64,000 nucleotides of DNA, taken from Xylaria sp. FL1777. Taxonomy: Eukaryota > Ascomycota > Sordariomycetes > Xylariales > Xylariaceae. A program made the translations under genes and the position numbers. Every line of letters begins with the position of its first letter. The stretch's first letter is position 1. This document shows positions 34,901 through 45,677 of this stretch, one piece after another. The notes below the pieces were generated by a model, which saw only the letters and a list, made by a program, of their open reading frames with translations, was not told the DNA's origin and did no database searches. Location: positions 368,979 through 432,978 of the forward strand of contig MU400532.1 in assembly GCA_022578965.1 (NCBI GenBank). The letters run 5' to 3'.

Positions 34901-37281
34901 CTTCAGTCTCGGGTTCAATTTTACTGCCCTTGACAAGCTGCCTACTGTTGTACCTGCTAGTAAGTGTAATTTGCTTCTATCCTCTGGGCGGGTTTCGTAA
35001 AACACACTTCTTCGGCTGTGTAACATCCGATACAGTTGCTACAGATCCCAAGCTAACTCATCGTCTGCAGTCCTTGGCCTAGCAGCATCATATGATCAGC
35101 CGCCTTTGTCGATTGCCGGTGCCATGAGGCACGGTAATGACGGAACTCTTGACTACTATGCTGGCGGTCTAGTCGTAGGCTGGCAGCCGTACAAGTTCGA
35201 GGCGGCCGGGTTTTATGGTACCGTGACTGTGGCGGGCGGCTCCGGGTTTACTTCTGTATTCATATTCGCCAAACTCAATGGGCCGCTCGCGACAGTGGGT
35301 TTCGCTGAAATCCAGTCGCTATGCGGTGGGTTCGGCTATAACAGTAGCGTGCGCTATCCGACAGTCGATGAAGTCTACGAATATCCCTTCATTGCAAGTT
35401 CAGCGTTAAGCGGTACCAACAACTCCCTGGAAGTGCTTGAAAGGCTAGTGGAGCCTGGCTCGGGTGGTTGGTTCAAGCCACTTGACAAGACTTACTGGCT
35501 AGCAGTCGGCTTAGGCGTTGGGGCCTTCCAGATGCTGGCGATTGATGCCGTCGTCGTCGTGCAGTTTGGAAGTGCTGTTAAACTAGGTATCTTCGCCGTG
35601 GCCACGGCTGACGTTCCAACGCCTGCATCGAGTTTTAAACTAGCCCACGTCGAGCTGGGTATCTCAGCTGTCGCGGACTTTGACTACGGGACTCTGAAGA
35701 TTGATGCTCAGCTGTCTCCGCGCTCTTATATCCTAGACCCTAACTGCCACCTCACTGGCGGCTTCGGCCTCTACTCATGGTTCGATGCACCACACGCGGA
35801 CAAGTCGCTTGTTGGGCAGTTTGTCTTCACCCTTGGCGGTTACCACCAGGCATTCAGCATACCCGTCGGTTACCCGAATCCACCACGCCTAGGTATCAGT
35901 TGGGATCTCGGTGGCGGCCTCTCTGTGTCTGGCCAGGCTTATTTTGCAATCACCCCAAAGGCCTGCATGGCTGGAGGCCGCCTTCATGCCGCCTTCTATG
36001 CCGGACCCCTCTCAGCCTGGTTTGACGCGTTCGCTGATTTCCTCATCAATTACAAGCCTTTTTATTTCAACTTACAGGGCGGTCTCTCAGTTGGTGTTGG
36101 TTTTAGCATTGACATTTGGTTTATCCATATTCGCATCTCCGTCGAGATTGGTGCACAGTTGTACCTCTGGGGCCCGCCGATTGCAGGCCGCGTCCATGTC
36201 GACTTCTGGATTATCGGCTTTGATATCAATTTTGGCGCCAATGTGTCCCGAAACGAAGCTGTTAGTCTACAGGACTTCTATCAGCTAGTACTGCAATCGC
36301 AAGTAAACGCGTCACTCTCCGCGGTGAGAAGTGGCAATCTTCCGATAACGCAGCAAACCGACGAAGGGGCTGTAGACACGCAGGACCTCTTAGACGTAAA
36401 GGCAGCAAAGAACGAGGCTCACAACTTCCTGGCTCAATCCGGGCTTTTGAACCCGGAAGACAAACCCGAACGAGATCAGAACGTGCCATGGATCGTCCGT
36501 GCGGGTTCCTTCTCTTTCGTTGTCGAGTGCAAGATGGCTATCAACGCCGCGAAGAACGACCCGGCCAGCGACCCTATCCTTACCCATGACGACATTTATA
36601 GCAGACCGATGAAACTCACAAGTCCGTTGCAGTCAACGGTCACAGTCGTAATTCAGCAAGAGAGCGCGAGTGACCAAGATGGCGTGAGTGACCCAGATGA
36701 TGGGTGGCAGTATGACAAATACCTCAGCGGCCTACCCCGAGCACTCTGGTCCAAATGTAAGTCGTCATCTGAGATCTACTCAGACTAAAATTATAAACTT
36801 ACCCTGACACTTGACAGACGACCCCTCAACCGATCCGCGTACAAGCGGCAATAATATAGCCGACCTCCTCAACAGTAACCAAGGCGTCGCCACTCTCATG
36901 AGCGGAGTTCTTATCACGGCACCCAAGCCAACCATGGCGCCTGACCCTTTCCCTCCTTACGAGGTTGCTGATGCAGATCTTCAGCGTCTCCTTTCTGAGA
37001 GACCCTTTCCAACTATTGCCACATCTAATGACGCTTGGGCGCCAGGGCCACCGCTTACAAGTGATGACGATCCAGCGGGTCAATACGATGCCGTGCATGA
37101 CGCGTGGGCTAACCCGTCCCTTGGAACTGGTGACCAAGGGTCGAAGGGTTTTGTGGAGGTATTGGCAGGAAGCCTGAAATGGAAAATTGTAGACGAGCTG
37201 AGGGATATCGCGAGTATTCCGGCGAGATTGAACAAGACGTTCAAGGACTTGTATGTAGCGGCGCCATTGTTGACAAAGTAA
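31940..37281 (+). CDS. giant DUF6603-like protein
   Basis: Six exons: 31940..32450, 32556..33239, 33299..34184, 34313..34959, 35071..36756 and 36818..37281; introns of 59-128 bp have canonical donors. All phases agree and the product is 1625 aa. The fifth exon (from residue about 910) has a Gly-rich repetitive beta-sheet region with GGFGYNSSVRYPTVDEVYEY near residue 995, which I associate with DUF6603, a domain of unknown function found in bacteria and fungi. Beta-strand hydrophobic alternation continues (GGLSVGVGFSIDIWFIHIRI), so a beta-barrel or beta-solenoid fold is plausible. The N-terminal 900 residues are beta-rich repeats of similar style; the C-terminus is polar. No signal peptide is seen. 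It is transcribed away from the 1410-aa gene. Assignment to DUF6603 is from memory of the motif. Confidence 0.72.
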
Positions 37282-37631
37282 ACCAGACAATGGGGATAAT
37301 CTCTCATGTGTGTGTATTGGTAAGCTTCATCAAATTGACACTCTTTTTTGACAGCTGCATATTTTGGGCTAGCGTATTTTCTTGATTGAGCATCCAGCCC
37401 CTTTGCAGCTGACAGCAGCTGAAATAACCACAAATAGATATAATTGATGACTTTTTCACCTGTCGTACAGTGCTCAACAACTGCCACCTGAATCTTCGAA
37501 ATACATTAGCCCAAAATATCTCACTTAATATTCATAGCCTTTAATTGCCCTCACAACACCATTCGATTGTGATTTACTTCTTGATTTACTACATACTGTA
37601 CATCACGACAACATATTATACTTTATTCGAC
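37282..37631. other. convergent intergenic region
   Basis: 350 bp between the stops of the DUF6603-like and dynamin-like genes. I see no feature. Confidence 0.45.
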
Positions 37632-40331
37632 TTAGTTCAGATTGCCCGTCGCCTCCGTCGCCCTTTGTGCAATAGAATCGGCTGTCTGCAGCTCACTGAT
37701 CTGTTTATCCAACTCTGCTCGCTTCGAAATGGTTAAATCGTCCTCCCGAGCAAGACGTTCCACCTCGTCCTCAGTCAACGAATATATCCAATCTCTCGAG
37801 AGCCCTTTCAATGGACCTCTCACTTCGCCATTTCCAGAAACGAAGTTTTCAATGATGTTATGAGTAATATGCCGAACGAATGATTCGATACAAATCTTGC
37901 GATAAGGTTAGCTAGGTCGGAATCAAACTTAATGGCCTGTGGATGGCTTGCTCACCTGGTAGTAAACTTTGAGTATGTCGTGCACGGCATCTACCATGTT
38001 GTCTTCAATGGTAAAGTGAAGGCGATCATAGATGGCCGTCGCGTCGGAGTCCGGAGGCACAGAATTCAGAGAACGCAAGAGACGGATTGTCTGCCAGGCT
38101 TTTAGCCTTTGATAGTATCGAGGGTCTTCAGTCTGTGGCGGATGAGAACGTTCTCGAAGAGAATATGTATTCAGTTCAGACAATGCTACTTCCGACGACT
38201 TCTTCCAGAATTCTCTCAATATTTCAAAGAGTCGATCATGGAGCTGCGGATTCCCAGCAATGGGGTCGGGCGGACACACAAGCTTCAAGATACCTGTTGC
38301 CGCAACGGCCACGTGGTTTGCAACTGTTATGATGTGTTGCGCGGCATACTTATGCCAGTTCTCAGTCTGTTTTTGATATAAGGCGGGTATCACCTCTGGA
38401 CTGATCAGCCCGAGCAGCTGCGTGCCTTTAAATGAACGCAATTCTTTTCGAATCTCGTTTCGTAAAAGATTCCCAACCTCACTGCTAGCATTAGCTTCGT
38501 GAGAGGGAGTAGATTGAGGCTTTTGAGGAGTGGACGGAGAACTGGAAGGGGCCGAGGCCATGAATGTTTTACCCCCGGCAGTCTCCGGGAAGAGGAAGCG
38601 AGGTTTGTGGCCTCCAGGATACTTATTTTTCATCCTAACGACTTCCTCCAACGGATCTATATCAGGATCCTCGAATTCGAGGGTATGTCCGCTGTTCTGC
38701 ATCAATCTAGCAAACTCATCATTCGCATCCTTGACCATGTTGCGCGCACGCAGCCCCTCGCCTAAGAACCCTGGTTTTTCAAGCGCTTTAGTTGCAAGGT
38801 CCTCGTATTTTTCAACAATATTACGCAGGTATTGAAGGCGCTTGGAATGCGTTGGTCGAGGATCTCCAAGTGCTGCCCGAGATACTTCAGCATTGGCGAG
38901 GAGCTCCCTATTAAAATTCATGTGTTAGAACTCATCACCTACAGCAACGATTTGACTTATTGTCGAGAACTTGTAAGAGCAGCAACCTTGTCAAGCAAGA
39001 AATAACGTACTGGATGCGGGCCCTGATATCAGGGAAGCTTCCTCGGATCTTGTGAGACAAGAGACTAGAAAGATGCCTCCTCAGCATGCCAGATCCTCTT
39101 CGATTAACCTCTATTTCATTCCACGGTGCCTTTTCGAAAAGCTGGGTCTCGGCCTCGGAGAGGTCAAAAGACCTGTCTTCTCTGCTAGAGCGGTTACGCA
39201 CCACAAACCACGTATCACAAATGGGTTTAGTGGTGTGTTCTTGCCGACCTGTTGCAATGCCAACGACCTTTTTGGACGTCTTTTGTAAACTTGTTAGCCT
39301 AAGACTCTATTGGCAATACTACCACACTTACTTCTTCGTCTTGGAGTAGCATGTCGCATTTCGTCAATACTCCCACACATCGCTCCTTAGTAACATTCAA
39401 AGAGGCCAGATGAACAATACCCTGATTTGCGAGGTCTGTCACCGCGTCCGCGACACAACTAGGAGTGCGTAAGAGATGGAAGTTCCCAAAATCACTCGAC
39501 AAATAGAGACTTACATGACGAAATTCTCCTGTTTCTTCATATATTCAACAATCATGTTTTGGATACCATGCATTTCTCCTTCATTGACATTATCCGGGTT
39601 GACGAAGAGGCCGGGGATGTCAACTATGCTGAAGTATGATCGACTTGGCCCGGAAAGGTCCACCCTGAGAACTTGGGTGGCAAAATTCTTTTTGTCAGGT
39701 CCTTTTCCGCTCCTGATTCCCATGTAGTTACTCGAAACCTGTTGAGATAGTGAGTGATTTGCACATAATACACAACAGAGAACTGCTCACCTCGTCCATG
39801 ACAGACTCAAACTCTTCAGCACTGAGAGTTTCACCCATGCGCACATAGTCCTTGTAATCATTGTTTATTGGGTATACAAAGCCCTCCACCTTGATGTCGG
39901 GTTCTACAATGGTAATTTTGAATCGATTCGGTGTACCGGGCGCCGTTCGCTTTGATACGATACGAGTGGCAAATCGAGTACAGCACCCAGTTCCAACAGG
40001 GAAAGGGATATCAGTCAAGCTCTGGAGCAAGGACGACTTTCCTGTAGATTGACCTCCGACAATAACTAGCTACGTGCCCAGAAGTTAGATCAAGAATGTT
40101 GACAGGATGAAGGATGTCAAGACTTACCTGGGGAGTTGCGACGTAGCGGCTAGCACCACAATGTTGGAGCTGGTCTACGGCGTCAAAGAGGATCCTACTA
40201 CTCTCATTGTCGAACGGGTTTTCTGAGATGGAATCACCGACAGGCTCCTCTGTATTCGGCGTACTCCTCGTGTCGTCCAGCGACGAGGGAGGGGTCGATG
40301 AAGAAGATGCATTGTCTGTGTTGGATGACAT
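37632..40331 (-). CDS. dynamin-family large GTPase (Mx-like)
   Basis: Seven exons, right to left: 40128..40331, 39791..40069, 39515..39738, 39332..39458, 39011..39279, 37956..38907 and 37632..37895; six introns of 52-103 bp. The product is 772 aa and in frame. All GTPase motifs are present: P-loop GGQSTGKSS (73-81), a G2 Thr in CCTRFATR, DIPG (201-204) and TKCD (268-271). The middle/stalk region follows, with an inserted Ser/Pro-rich loop (ASAPSSSPSTPQKPQSTPS) and a GTPase-effector-like C-terminus with FVRHITHNIIENF and a final helical tail. No PH domain or proline-rich tail, so it resembles the Mx/fungal Mx-like group rather than Vps1 or Dnm1. The role is unknown; self-assembly on membranes or nucleoprotein is what this family does. 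Confidence 0.88.
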
Positions 40332-42984
40332 GTGTAAGGGATTTTAAATCAAGCAGAGTACGAAAGAACCGTTTAGTGAATTGAAGTTGCGAGTTAATGA
40401 TAGTAACTATGTTATAAACGATGGAAACGTGAAGGAAACATGCGGCACAGCAACTATGAACAGAAATCAATCATAGAAAGTCGTGCTTGTTATATACCTA
40501 AGTATTCACATCAGCCGACTTACACTATCGAACAGGGATTAAATTCAGGAGTCAGCCAACCGAGCAGTCTATATGTGACGGTTTTATTCCCGGCCGTCAC
40601 TCTGACCCTGGACACGTAACAGACCAATCCGCCGTGTCGGGAGACCTGAGCCTCCTACCAACAACTAGTATCTTGCATATACCAATGCACCTCTAGAATA
40701 CAACCTACCAGGGTGTGCTGTGCCAGGCAGTTCTGTGAGCGTACTGCATAAGCCGCAGATTTTATCGTCCAGCAAGTCAATTACTAAGTACTTCTTGCAA
40801 GAACAATAGTTGTATTCTACCCAATCTTCGCAAAACATCATTGTAACAAAAATTAAAATAAAACTATAGAATAAAAACTAAATAAATTTTTCTCAAAAAA
40901 TGCAAACAAAAAAGTTGCACGACGAATATATAACGAAAACTAACCATCCCACCCCGGATGAGCTGAGCTAGGTTATCAATTGTTGGCTCGATGTGGTGCA
41001 TATACAAATTACCAAACCCCAACTCCTCCATCGGAAGCGCGCGGTTACGGAAAGTGAGAACTAAATGACTCAAGAACTATGCTGTATATAGGACAATGGT
41101 ACCAAGGACATTGTGGGGTTGAGGCAGGCTATCAGCGCAGAATGCAAAGTAGACTTGGACGAGGCTTTGAGAAGGGTACCTGAACTATTTCTCTTCCGTC
41201 CTCTTCTAGCCTGACGGTCTAGCAAGGTTGTATTAGAGTACCGTACCCGGAACGATTAAACGAACCAAGCATTGTGATAAACCCCAGGTTAAAACAGATG
41301 TGCTAGATACAAGTAGGATACAAGTAGGATACAAGTAGGATACAAGTAGGATACAAGGAGGATCCTTTTGCACAGCTGATGTTTCATCAACAAGGGGGGC
41401 TTAGTAGGCGTAGTAACTTGACCTATTCGGGCACATTCAGCCCCCAACCGTTCGAAATGGAGCCTCGTGAACGAAACATGTGTGATATCAACTGGACAGG
41501 ATCTGCTTCTCCTCTGTTTCAATTCTACGCCAAGTACCATAGTCACTGAACGAATGGATCAGGTCACGGTATGGCAAATAGAAACAACTATACCTAGGCA
41601 TCTTTACACGAGGCTGGGGCAACTATGCAGGTGCTGCTCTAAACTAAGAAAGCTAAAAATATACCAGCAATTGATAATAGCTTCAGGCTCAATCTGCCTT
41701 GGCGGCTATCTGCGACTCAGCATAAAAGTATCTACCTAGTATATGAGGCATATTGTATGCAAGACAAGGTATATCTCTTATCTGGAGCTGGATGGTCTTG
41801 AAAAAGTGGCTGACGCACAGCTTCAGCTCTGGCTACTTTACAGATACTCCCCCGCACCGCGTTCACCGAAAGGAAGCAGACCCCTGACGGCTGTATTATT
41901 TTCCATGTTTTTTTAGCAGCTGTTTTCTCGTAGAGTCTAGCTCGTAAATCGAGTAGAAGACAACAGTTTAATGTCCTCTAGACTAAAGATGCGAGTATAG
42001 TTATTGTATTGCTACACGCGCTAAACGTGCTGAACACGTTGTGCGATACCTAGATGCGGAGTTTAGTAAAACACCTGGACCGTACTACGCTGAACTGAGA
42101 TCTATTAAGACTGTCTCGGGTATCCAGAAGTGAAGCTATTTAGCCCTCAAGGATAGCCACCATACCCGGTGCAAGCCTAGATGGGAGGTATGGGCCTTGG
42201 CAGTCATAACAGATTATTGTTTTCTGAATAGAGCCCAGTTCTCAGTTCCAAGCCCTGATACAGCAGCCCTTGGGAGGAGATTCTTAGTTAACGGGTCGAC
42301 TATTTGCGTCATTCTATTTGGAGGTCTGAGATTTGTCGATAGTATTAGAATAAATGGATGTGCTAAAGGAGAGTTTGTTAAGCAGTTATTGCGAAGTAGT
42401 TAAGCTGGCTATGATGCTCATACGAGTCTCAGGTGTCTGGGCTCAGTTGAAGTACGCTTCAATAATGAGCACAATACTAAACTCTCAAAACAATGTAGCT
42501 GTAGACTCTTTATCACAATCTACTTTACATGGCTTATACTCCAAATGAAGTGAAAGGTAACAATGGGTAAACAGATTATTAACCTAGAACGATAGAAGAT
42601 ATAATATCTATAGCTCACATATTTTAGAACTAAAATAGGCAAGGCGAATAGATGAATACGGGGTTTTAGTTTTGCCCCTTTACCTGGAAGAATGCGAAAT
42701 CCGGCCCTTTTCGAGTTAAAAAATACAGTTTATTATTTGGGACCTGTGGAAGGTATGAGGACATGTCTGAACCACCCTCACAATAAATTCCGCGTCAATT
42801 ATGCTGCACCTGATGGACAACACTAGCAATCCAGCTTTCTGAACCACAAACACTCTTGATCGCAATAAAAAAAAATTGGTTCAATTATATAGACTAGAAA
42901 ATATGCTCTTATCTAGCCATCCTTGCACAAAGCAGCCATATGACTTTAATATTTCAAGTCTTTCCCAGTATGTCACCAAGAAGC
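40332..42984. other. large gene-poor region
   Basis: 2.65 kb with only short frames, AT-rich patches (40840-40920) and an 11-bp tandem repeat. Around 42000-42540 reading frames are longer but interrupted and could be the remnant of a mobile element; I cannot assign a family. Confidence 0.4.
41306..41360. repeat. 11-bp tandem repeat (GATACAAGTAG), five copies
   Basis: Four exact copies of GATACAAGTAG and a fifth with one change (GATACAAGGAG). Minisatellite in intergenic DNA. Confidence 0.9.
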
Positions 42985-44787
42985 TCAGAAATTCACCGGC
43001 CCAGTAACATCGTCGACCTCAGTCACTTGTACCAAGATCTTATTCCAGCCAAATCGAGAACTCATGTCGTAAACTTCCATCTCGATTTGATACAGACCAT
43101 CTGGTTTCCGAGCCTCTGCCTCCGCCTTTTTATGTTCGGGCAGAACATTGCATTCTCGCCAATACACTTCAGAAGGCTCCCGCTCGTCAACTTGCAACTT
43201 CTCTAGGAACACCTCCCCGGCGTACAGGTTGGCTAGCTCGCGGATGGTAAAGGTTTCCGGATGAAGCTTCTCGATATGTAGGTCAGACTGCACGCAATAA
43301 GATCCCAATTCATTGTCTTGGTCTGAAAGACTCGTCGCGTTGTCATCGTCATGCTCATCACTGCGAGTAACGATACTAGTGCCCAATTTGATCAGATCAC
43401 ATGTCACTATATAGTGCGGGATTTTTGGCCGCGGATTCGCTTTCCACTGCTCTTGGTTGCGTTTTTTGCTGCCGAGGTTCTTGAGTGCGACTATGCCTCG
43501 CTCCACCCACATGAGATGGTGCTGGCCGTCACTCAGCATGAGATCTACCTTGAGCAGGCGCTCTGGGCCTTCTAGAGTAGCGGTCCGGCTAACGATGTTC
43601 TCGAGACCACCCACTCCTTTTGAACTGGTATTGCTGTCCAGGTATTTGTTAGCCTCCTCGCGATTGGCGAAACCTCGGACCGTGATCGCCTTCTTGTCCT
43701 TGTCTTCGTCGTCCAGGATGAGTTCTGCACCGTCTACGTACTTGATCGCGTATTCCCATTTGAACTTCGGAATGACGGTTTCACGAGGTGGCTGTCGGCG
43801 TTGGAAGTGTTGAATAAGCGCTGCTTCGTGTTCCTCTGAATCAGTGCTCGGCTTCCAGAAGAGATCGTCAAGTTGACGGCTATTCGGAACTAGTTCTTGG
43901 CCAGAGAACTGGTTCACATTGCGATCAGGGTGTACTTTATATTCCGAGATAGTGAATACCCCAGAATCAACCTTAGAAACGATATGTGTTCTTTCCTGTG
44001 GCTCTTCCAGCGCACGGGACTCGGGCACCCTGTCGGTATGAACTAAAGACGTAAGCTTCTTGTTTTCGCCGGCGTAGGACGTCCTTCCTTGTGTCTGGAC
44101 ATCAATTCCATGTTCTACATAACCCTCATCTCTTACGGTAGCATCTAGAGCTGACTTGGTGTTAGAATTAATAACGGGCTCGTAGGCAGCTTGAACGGGA
44201 ATCTCTTCGTCTTTATTGCTAGTATTGGGGGTTGTTAGGGAATTGCCTTTTTGAATATTGGATATATGCTCTCGATTATCTGCTTTCAGGTACTGTGTTT
44301 GATTATCATCAAAAAGTGTGGATTGAGGCGCAATTTGAGGGTTGTTTTTTTTCGCTGCAGTCTGCAAGATATTGGCCTGTGAGGCAGCCTTACAGACATT
44401 GAGCGTACGATCTTGACTTTCCTTTCGTGAACCCTTTCCGTCCTTACTCGAAGAAAATGATACCTTCTTTGAAACTTGAAGAGCAGACACCTTGGGGTTT
44501 TCGGCAGTATAGGCGCGCTGAGTTCGGTGCTCCCTATTTGCTAGGTATTGGCGCTTTCTGGATTTTCCTCGTTTGTGTCCATATATCTCTGGGTGTTTAT
44601 ATGACTCTATATCGATTGAACCCCAGTTATCTTCACGTTTTACTCTGCATAATCTTTCTTGGGCACTGTAACATGTCTGGTGCTTGCGGAGCAGAGTAGT
44701 TAAGTCCACGTCATCATCCGAGGAGTCTATGGTGATCGCGGTTTCTGGGGATATCCCGTTTGTATATTGGTGACGTTCGAAAGCCAT
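42985..44787 (-). CDS. 600-aa protein of unknown function
   Basis: Single exon from the ATG at 44787; the frame extends a few codons upstream but has no earlier ATG. Residues 1-310 are polar, low-complexity and probably disordered, with TIDSSDDDVDLTTLL, a SUMO-interaction or acidic patch-like stretch, and basic runs (HKRGKSRKRQY). The C-terminal 280 residues are better ordered: FKWEYAIKYVDGAELILDDE, a block around MLSDGQHHLMWVERGIVALK, then IPHYIVTCDLI and FTIRELANLYAGEVFLEKL. This suggests a nuclear protein with one folded domain. I do not recognise the family. Single-exon structure and intact frame support a real gene. Confidence 0.75.
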   Translation of the reverse strand: MAFERHQYTNGISPETAITIDSSDDDVDLTTLLRKHQTCYSAQERLCRVKREDNWGSIDIESYKHPEIYGHKRGKSRKRQYLANREHRTQRAYTAENPKVSALQVSKKVSFSSSKDGKGSRKESQDRTLNVCKAASQANILQTAAKKNNPQIAPQSTLFDDNQTQYLKADNREHISNIQKGNSLTTPNTSNKDEEIPVQAAYEPVINSNTKSALDATVRDEGYVEHGIDVQTQGRTSYAGENKKLTSLVHTDRVPESRALEEPQERTHIVSKVDSGVFTISEYKVHPDRNVNQFSGQELVPNSRQLDDLFWKPSTDSEEHEAALIQHFQRRQPPRETVIPKFKWEYAIKYVDGAELILDDEDKDKKAITVRGFANREEANKYLDSNTSSKGVGGLENIVSRTATLEGPERLLKVDLMLSDGQHHLMWVERGIVALKNLGSKKRNQEQWKANPRPKIPHYIVTCDLIKLGTSIVTRSDEHDDDNATSLSDQDNELGSYCVQSDLHIEKLHPETFTIRELANLYAGEVFLEKLQVDEREPSEVYWRECNVLPEHKKAEAEARKPDGLYQIEMEVYDMSSRFGWNKILVQVTEVDDVTGPVNF

Positions 44788-45677
44788 TGACAGTGGAGAT
44801 GATAACCATGACACGGGAGGACGGGGTGTCGCCAGTGAGTGCAGCGGTGCGGATTCTTTTTCTTCTTTGTAGTCTATGTGGGAAGGAAATGAATTACCGT
44901 TTTCAAGCCTGTCGGAAGGTGCGGGAGTCCCTTTTCATCTCCCTTCAGTAACTTGTCTGTTGGCTCTCCCCTCTGAGATATTCGGAGAAAGTGAAATTGT
45001 AAATCCTTTGTACTCAACCTAGCCTATATCTCCTACTCATATGAGGTATCTAGATAGGTAGTTAGATTCCAGACTGACCTTAGTGGTTAGGATAAGCCGC
45101 ACTAAATCGTGATTCCTAAGCGTAGCTGTAGCACAATTGGTCCTAAGGTGCAAGTTCGCCGTATCGAACGTTGGGAAAGTGCTTGAGCTAGGGACCCTGC
45201 TGAACGTGGTCTGAAGATAAGCAAGATGTATTGTTAATCGGTTGGATTTGGAATGCAGCGTAGCTGAGACGGTAGGAGATGCCTGGCCTATTATCGACTA
45301 GTAACATGCACTTACTTTCGGATAGCATCTAATGGCATTTTTGAAAGCTTAAGTATCTACTGGGAGGCTTTTGAGCTTACCGGAAACCCACCCAGACGGA
45401 CTTGACTTGTATGATCGACAACTGCTCTAATGGTTACAACGAAGTATTTACTTCTCGGGTGATTAAGAACCGCAGAGTCTACGAGTTTCGTTGTCCCTTA
45501 ATTAGTGTACATGGTGTTGAGTGGATTTTCTAGGAATGAAACAACTGTCTGCCGTGTAATGACTCTTTAGCCCCTTATGTAGTCTCGCGTTTACAGTATA
45601 TGTTGAATAGAGGGAATTTGTTTTACGAAATCAGCAATATAAACATTGGGGAACTGTGTCTTCATTTCAAATTATAT
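44788..45677. other. intergenic region
   Basis: About 890 bp with no supported gene. It contains ATCTAGATAGGTAGTTAG-like short repeats near 45050. tRNA-like fragments were considered and rejected. Confidence 0.4.

Noticed and set aside
36826..37290. Minus-strand frame over the last exon of the DUF6603-like gene
   Set aside because: Antisense shadow of the last exon and adjoining intron.
42000..42545. Possible remnant of a retrotransposon polyprotein
   Set aside because: Frames are interrupted and no motif of integrase, reverse transcriptase or RNase H could be aligned with confidence.
45115..45285. tRNA-like fragments (TAGCTGTAGCACAATTGG, GTTCGCCG)
   Set aside because: No matching B box or acceptor stem at the right distances.
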